Assembly (NCBI GenBank): GCA_030053995.1 | Contig: JASGCP010000006.1 | Coordinates: 1-38,071, forward strand | Length of the DNA stretch: 38,071 nucleotides | Source: Phycisphaerales bacterium | Lineage (GTDB): Bacteria > Bacteroidota > Bacteroidia > Chitinophagales > Chitinophagaceae | Direction of reading: 5' to 3' | Shown here: positions 34,436 through 38,071 of the stretch, piece by piece | Layout of the letters: the number at the start of each line of letters is the position of its first letter | How positions within the stretch are numbered: the stretch's first letter is position 1 | Notes under the pieces: generated by a model | Told to the model about the DNA's origin: nothing | The model's input: only the letters and a program-made list of their open reading frames with translations | Databases searched by the model: none | Program-made: the position numbers and the translations under genes

Positions 34436-35647
34436 ATGAATTTACATGAATATCAAGCCAAAGAATTACTAAAAAAATACAATGTTGCCGTTCAAGACGG
34501 TATTGCTGTTGAAGATGTTAAGTCTGCAGATGATGCTTACAGACACATAAAAAATAAAACAAATAATCCTTTTGTGGTGATAAAAGCACAAATACATGCG
34601 GGCGGGCGTGGTAAGGGGCGGTTTGTGGGAACTGATGTACCGGGTGTTAAAGTTGTTAAAAATATCGATGAAGCAACCCGTCTTGCCAAAGATATGTTGG
34701 GAAATGTTTTGGTAACAAAACAAACCGGCAAAGATGGTAAAAGGGTTAACAAAATATTCATTGCAGAGGACATGTATTACAAAGGCATTTCAGATATCAA
34801 AGAATATTATTTATCAATTCTCTTGGACAGAAGTACGAGTCAGTATGTTATTGTTTACTCGCAACAAGGGGGCATGGATATAGAAGAAGTATCTGCTAAT
34901 CAACCCGATAAAATATTAAAAGAATATATTGATCCTACTGTGGGACTTCAACCGTTTCAGATTAGAAGAATGGCTTTTGCCTTAGGACTTACAAGCGATG
35001 CGTTTAAAAGTTTTCAAAAGTTTGTTACCAATCTTTATAATGCATTTATTGATATTGACTGTGCCATGCTTGAAATTAATCCTTTATTTAAAACAAGTGA
35101 TAATAAAATAGTAGCGGTTGACTGTAAAATGAATATTGATGATAATGCTTTAACAAGGCATCCAGAATTACTAAACCTGCGCGATACGAATGAAGAAGAT
35201 CCTACCGAAGTTGAAGCAGGACAATATAATCTCAATTATGTAAAATTAGAGGGTAATGTAGGCTGTATGGTTAATGGTGCTGGTCTTGCCATGGCTACTA
35301 TGGATATGATTAAACTCAGTGGCGGTGATCCAGCTAATTTTCTTGATATTGGTGGCGGGGCTAATGCACAAACAGTAGAAGCGGGTTTTAAAATAATTTT
35401 AAAAGACCCTCATGTACGAGCTATATTAATTAATATTTTTGGAGGCATTGTTCGTTGTGACCGTGTTGCTACTGGTATTATTGAAGCCTATAAAAAATTA
35501 GGTAATATTTCAGTGCCTATTATCGTTCGCTTACAAGGTACCAATGCAGAAGAAGCAAAAAAAATCATTCAAGATAGTGGACTTAAAGTTACTTCAGCTA
35601 TATTATTAAGTGAGGCATCACAACTAGTAAGACAAGCAATCTCTTAA
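34436..35647 (+). CDS. sucC: Succinate-CoA ligase, ADP-forming, beta subunit
   Basis: A 403-residue ATP-grasp subunit. The N terminus MNLHEYQAKELLKKYNV is typical; further landmarks are KAQIHAGGRGKGRF, MLEINPLF, VKLEGNVGCMVNGAGLAM, FLDIGGGA and INIFGGIVRCD. With SucD it interconverts succinyl-CoA and succinate plus ATP in the TCA cycle. No sucD follows; from memory the two subunits are often unlinked in this phylum. The open frame extends to a GTG at 34376, but that lies upstream of the -7 box at 34395, so 34436 is the start. Confidence 0.96.
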   Translation: MNLHEYQAKELLKKYNVAVQDGIAVEDVKSADDAYRHIKNKTNNPFVVIKAQIHAGGRGKGRFVGTDVPGVKVVKNIDEATRLAKDMLGNVLVTKQTGKDGKRVNKIFIAEDMYYKGISDIKEYYLSILLDRSTSQYVIVYSQQGGMDIEEVSANQPDKILKEYIDPTVGLQPFQIRRMAFALGLTSDAFKSFQKFVTNLYNAFIDIDCAMLEINPLFKTSDNKIVAVDCKMNIDDNALTRHPELLNLRDTNEEDPTEVEAGQYNLNYVKLEGNVGCMVNGAGLAMATMDMIKLSGGDPANFLDIGGGANAQTVEAGFKIILKDPHVRAILINIFGGIVRCDRVATGIIEAYKKLGNISVPIIVRLQGTNAEEAKKIIQDSGLKVTSAILLSEASQLVRQAIS

Positions 35648-35708
35648 CACTAATTGCACAGTATTTTTTGGATATCAATCACTTTTGACTATTCTTGATG
35701 ATCAAGAC

Positions 35709-37961
35709 ATGTTTATAAATATTAAACGCTATATCTATTTAATATCAAGATTATTTTTACTTTTTTGTATTCCTACCCTGTTCGCCATTAGTTGCAAAAA
35801 GACACCGCCTACAAAAAATGATACGAACTCATTTTCAGTTGTTCTTAACACAACTTATAATCTTGTAACGAATATTCCGGATACTATATTTTTAAGTATT
35901 GCTGGTTCCAATTCATCAGCAAACTATCGGTTGAATGCAACAATTCCCCTACAGTTTAACGATCAATCGTTTAATGGTGATAATACACCCATACTATTAG
36001 GCAATTCAAATCGTTATCAGCTTATTTACAAACCACAGAGTACAGGGATTGTTCCAGCTACACTGATCATATCAGATAATTATGGCAATCAAATTTCAGA
36101 AAAAATAAACTTTAATATACAGTCTTACTTTGCCGTCAACCTTAGAACTAATTTTTCCAATCTCTTACAAACAGACACCGGTAATATTTTAATAGACATA
36201 GTAACTGATGGAACTAATAGAAACTATAAATTATATACCTATAGTAACGACACCATAATTTATAATAACACAAAAGATGTATATACGCAATCAATGCCGC
36301 TAAACTTAGGGATTTTTCAGTTGCCGAGTAACCGCTTTTCTTTTCAATACATTCCCAAATTACCCAACCAATTAAACTATAAGTTTGTAGTTGATATAAT
36401 TGATGATTTAGGCAACGATCGTTCGGATACGCTGTTGTTTAATTTGCTTGATACCATTAACACCCAAATAATGCGAACGCCCCCCTATCCTATTGTGGGC
36501 TATAATGATACGCTGTTGATTAATATCAATAGACCTGAAAATATAGGGGCTTATTATTTTACATCTCAAAATGCACCATTTATTTTTAACAATATATTCT
36601 ATTCAAGTGGGGCAACAATTAATTTAGGTGTAACAAATAACATATACCCAATCGTTTATGCCACATCTCTTGTTGGTAACACGCAAACAATCAACTTTAC
36701 GGTTACAGACTCTCTACCCAAAACGCCCATTATAAAAAGAATGACTACAACAATACAACCTGTAGAACTTTATACTGTATCAATAGTTCCGACAAGTCCG
36801 TCTTTTATTTATGGAACTTTAGATACACTGAAGTTGAAAATTAATCAATCGGCCAATATTAATACCGTATATACCGTTACTAATAATTCGCCTGATCTAC
36901 AATTATCCTACAATAATAAAACATATAATCCAGGTGACACAATGCGGTTTTACAATAATGTCAATGTTAATATTCTATTGTTTCCTCTACGATCAGGAAA
37001 TATTAAAGTGGTATTAAATGTATATGATTCTGCAACAGAAATGAATCAGATTGTACAAACCAATTTAACCGTGCTACCCTTGGATTATATATGGGTAGTA
37101 GGTGATAACGGAACAATACTCAAATCTACTAATGGGGGCATTTTATGGAACGCAATAGCACCAAATGGCATTAGTAATTTTGATTTAACTTCTGCCTATT
37201 TTATAAATATCGATACGGGGTATGTGGTTGGTGTAGCAAATGATGGCACAACAAATACTATTATTCTCAGTACGGTTGACGGAGGGGGGACATGGACAAC
37301 ACAAAATAATCTTACCAATAATCGATTAAAAGCCGTTTATTTTAATAGTCCGCAAAATGGTTTTGCAGTAGGTGATTTAGGTACCATTCTTTCTACTAAT
37401 AACGGTGGGCAGTCTTGGGCAATTATTCCTTCTAATACGCTACAAAATTTATCAGCTGTTTATTTTGTTAATGCACAAATAGGCTATATTGTTGGGGCTG
37501 CGGGAACCTTATTAACAACCACCAATGGTGGACGTACTTGGACTACTCAAACAATTAGTAATGATAGTCTCACCGGCATTCAATTTGTAACGCCTGAAAT
37601 TGGCTTTATTACAAATGGTAGCGGTGCCATTCTAAAAACCGTTAATGCTGGAAATACTTGGTCCACTATTGCAGTTATTAATGACGCCTTATTGGGTATT
37701 TCTTTTCCTACTACTACCCAAGGATATATTTGTAGTGCGTTAGGATATATATTAAAATCGGTTGATCAGGGTAATGTGTGGATTTTTCAAAAATATATAG
37801 GGTCACTAAATGATATACTATTCACAGATGTTAATAATGGATACATCGTGGGCAAGAATGGACTTATTCTAAAAACTACGAATGCCGCAAATAGTTGGTA
37901 CCAACTCAATTCTAACACCACCAATAATCTATCATCCATATCAGCTATCAGAATAAAATGA
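35709..37961 (+). CDS. Large lipoprotein with Ig-like repeats and a C-terminal YCF48 propeller
   Basis: A 750-residue predicted lipoprotein. A signal peptide ends with the lipobox FAISC (Cys29 from the ATG at 35709). About four repeats of ~100 residues follow, beta-rich with SIAGSNSSANYRL- and TDGTNRNYKL-like strands. They are reminiscent of the TraQ/DUF3872-type Ig-like domain, but this match is weak. From about residue 460 it turns into some six 42-residue units with VVGDNGTILKSTNGG, AVGDLGTILSTNNGGQSW and IVGAAGTLLTTTNGG, which form a YCF48 propeller. A TTG start at 35685 would add eight residues. The gene follows sucC after 61 nt with no visible terminator. Confidence 0.8.
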   Translation: MFINIKRYIYLISRLFLLFCIPTLFAISCKKTPPTKNDTNSFSVVLNTTYNLVTNIPDTIFLSIAGSNSSANYRLNATIPLQFNDQSFNGDNTPILLGNSNRYQLIYKPQSTGIVPATLIISDNYGNQISEKINFNIQSYFAVNLRTNFSNLLQTDTGNILIDIVTDGTNRNYKLYTYSNDTIIYNNTKDVYTQSMPLNLGIFQLPSNRFSFQYIPKLPNQLNYKFVVDIIDDLGNDRSDTLLFNLLDTINTQIMRTPPYPIVGYNDTLLININRPENIGAYYFTSQNAPFIFNNIFYSSGATINLGVTNNIYPIVYATSLVGNTQTINFTVTDSLPKTPIIKRMTTTIQPVELYTVSIVPTSPSFIYGTLDTLKLKINQSANINTVYTVTNNSPDLQLSYNNKTYNPGDTMRFYNNVNVNILLFPLRSGNIKVVLNVYDSATEMNQIVQTNLTVLPLDYIWVVGDNGTILKSTNGGILWNAIAPNGISNFDLTSAYFINIDTGYVVGVANDGTTNTIILSTVDGGGTWTTQNNLTNNRLKAVYFNSPQNGFAVGDLGTILSTNNGGQSWAIIPSNTLQNLSAVYFVNAQIGYIVGAAGTLLTTTNGGRTWTTQTISNDSLTGIQFVTPEIGFITNGSGAILKTVNAGNTWSTIAVINDALLGISFPTTTQGYICSALGYILKSVDQGNVWIFQKYIGSLNDILFTDVNNGYIVGKNGLILKTTNAANSWYQLNSNTTNNLSSISAIRIK

Positions 37962-37993
37962 TTGTGGGAAGAAAAGAATAGCCATATTTTTTA

Positions 37994-38071
37994 GGCTCCA
38001 TGACGAAAAGGGTGGATAAAATGTTAGAAGTTTGATGACTTTAAAAATGATAATTTGGTATTTTATAATGT
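37994..38071 (+). repeat. Partial intergenic repeat at the window edge, copy D
   Basis: GGCTCCATGACGAAAAGGGT (37994-38013) matches the repeat end, then the sequence diverges (GGATAAAATGTTAG). The remainder lies outside the window or is a decayed copy. Confidence 0.6.

Overview
This is a chromosomal window of AT-rich DNA from a member of the Bacteroidota, most likely a Chitinophagales/Sphingobacteriales-like lineage. The evidence is in the sequence: a fused 999-residue SecDF, a type B ribosomal protein L31, a Mrp/ApbC protein without the CxxC pair, several lipoproteins, a fused E1 alpha-beta 2-oxoacid dehydrogenase, and repeated matches to the Bacteroidota -7 promoter box TAnnTTTG a short distance upstream of starts. 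Clear Shine-Dalgarno sequences are mostly absent, as is usual in this phylum, so starts were chosen from homology and promoter position. I saw no tRNA, rRNA, CRISPR array, intact insertion sequence or prophage.

Layout. 1-3.25 kb: MazG-like pyrophosphohydrolase, hotdog thioesterase, FeoA, a LolA-like periplasmic protein, TrmH-type RNA methyltransferase and RuvX/YqgF. 3.25-3.67 kb: a palindromic intergenic repeat, then the dnaK upstream region with an inverted GACAAAATG/CATTTTGTC motif. 3.67-13.5 kb: dnaK, then leftward glpK-glpD (glycerol catabolism), secDF (protein export) and mrp (Fe-S carrier). 13.5-14.8 kb: an island with a small Cys/Ser/Thr-rich peptide gene that resembles a RiPP precursor (leader ending in a GG-like VGSG), and more copies of the intergenic repeat. 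14.8-18.2 kb: dapF, a conserved unknown gene, ilvE and a metallo-beta-lactamase-fold hydrolase. 18.2-24 kb: two YCF48/Asp-box lipoproteins, a LutA-like CCG protein, pdhA with a TPR membrane protein, and an unknown lipoprotein. 24.1-31.96 kb: fused E1 alpha/beta, TonB, FolC, a PAP2 phosphatase, rpmE, lpxA and an ABC ATPase. 32.2-38 kb: fhs (10-formyl-THF synthesis), sucC and a 750-residue lipoprotein with Ig-like repeats and a C-terminal YCF48 propeller.

Most genes are housekeeping: folate and one-carbon metabolism (FolC, Fhs), 2-oxoacid oxidation and the TCA cycle (PdhA, E1 fusion, SucC), branched-chain amino acids (IlvE, perhaps the E1 fusion), cell envelope (LpxA, DapF, SecDF, TonB). The accessory content consists of the intergenic repeats, the orphan RiPP-like peptide, and three YCF48-type lipoproteins within 20 kb. 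The best candidates for something undescribed are the RiPP-like peptide and the palindromic repeat family.
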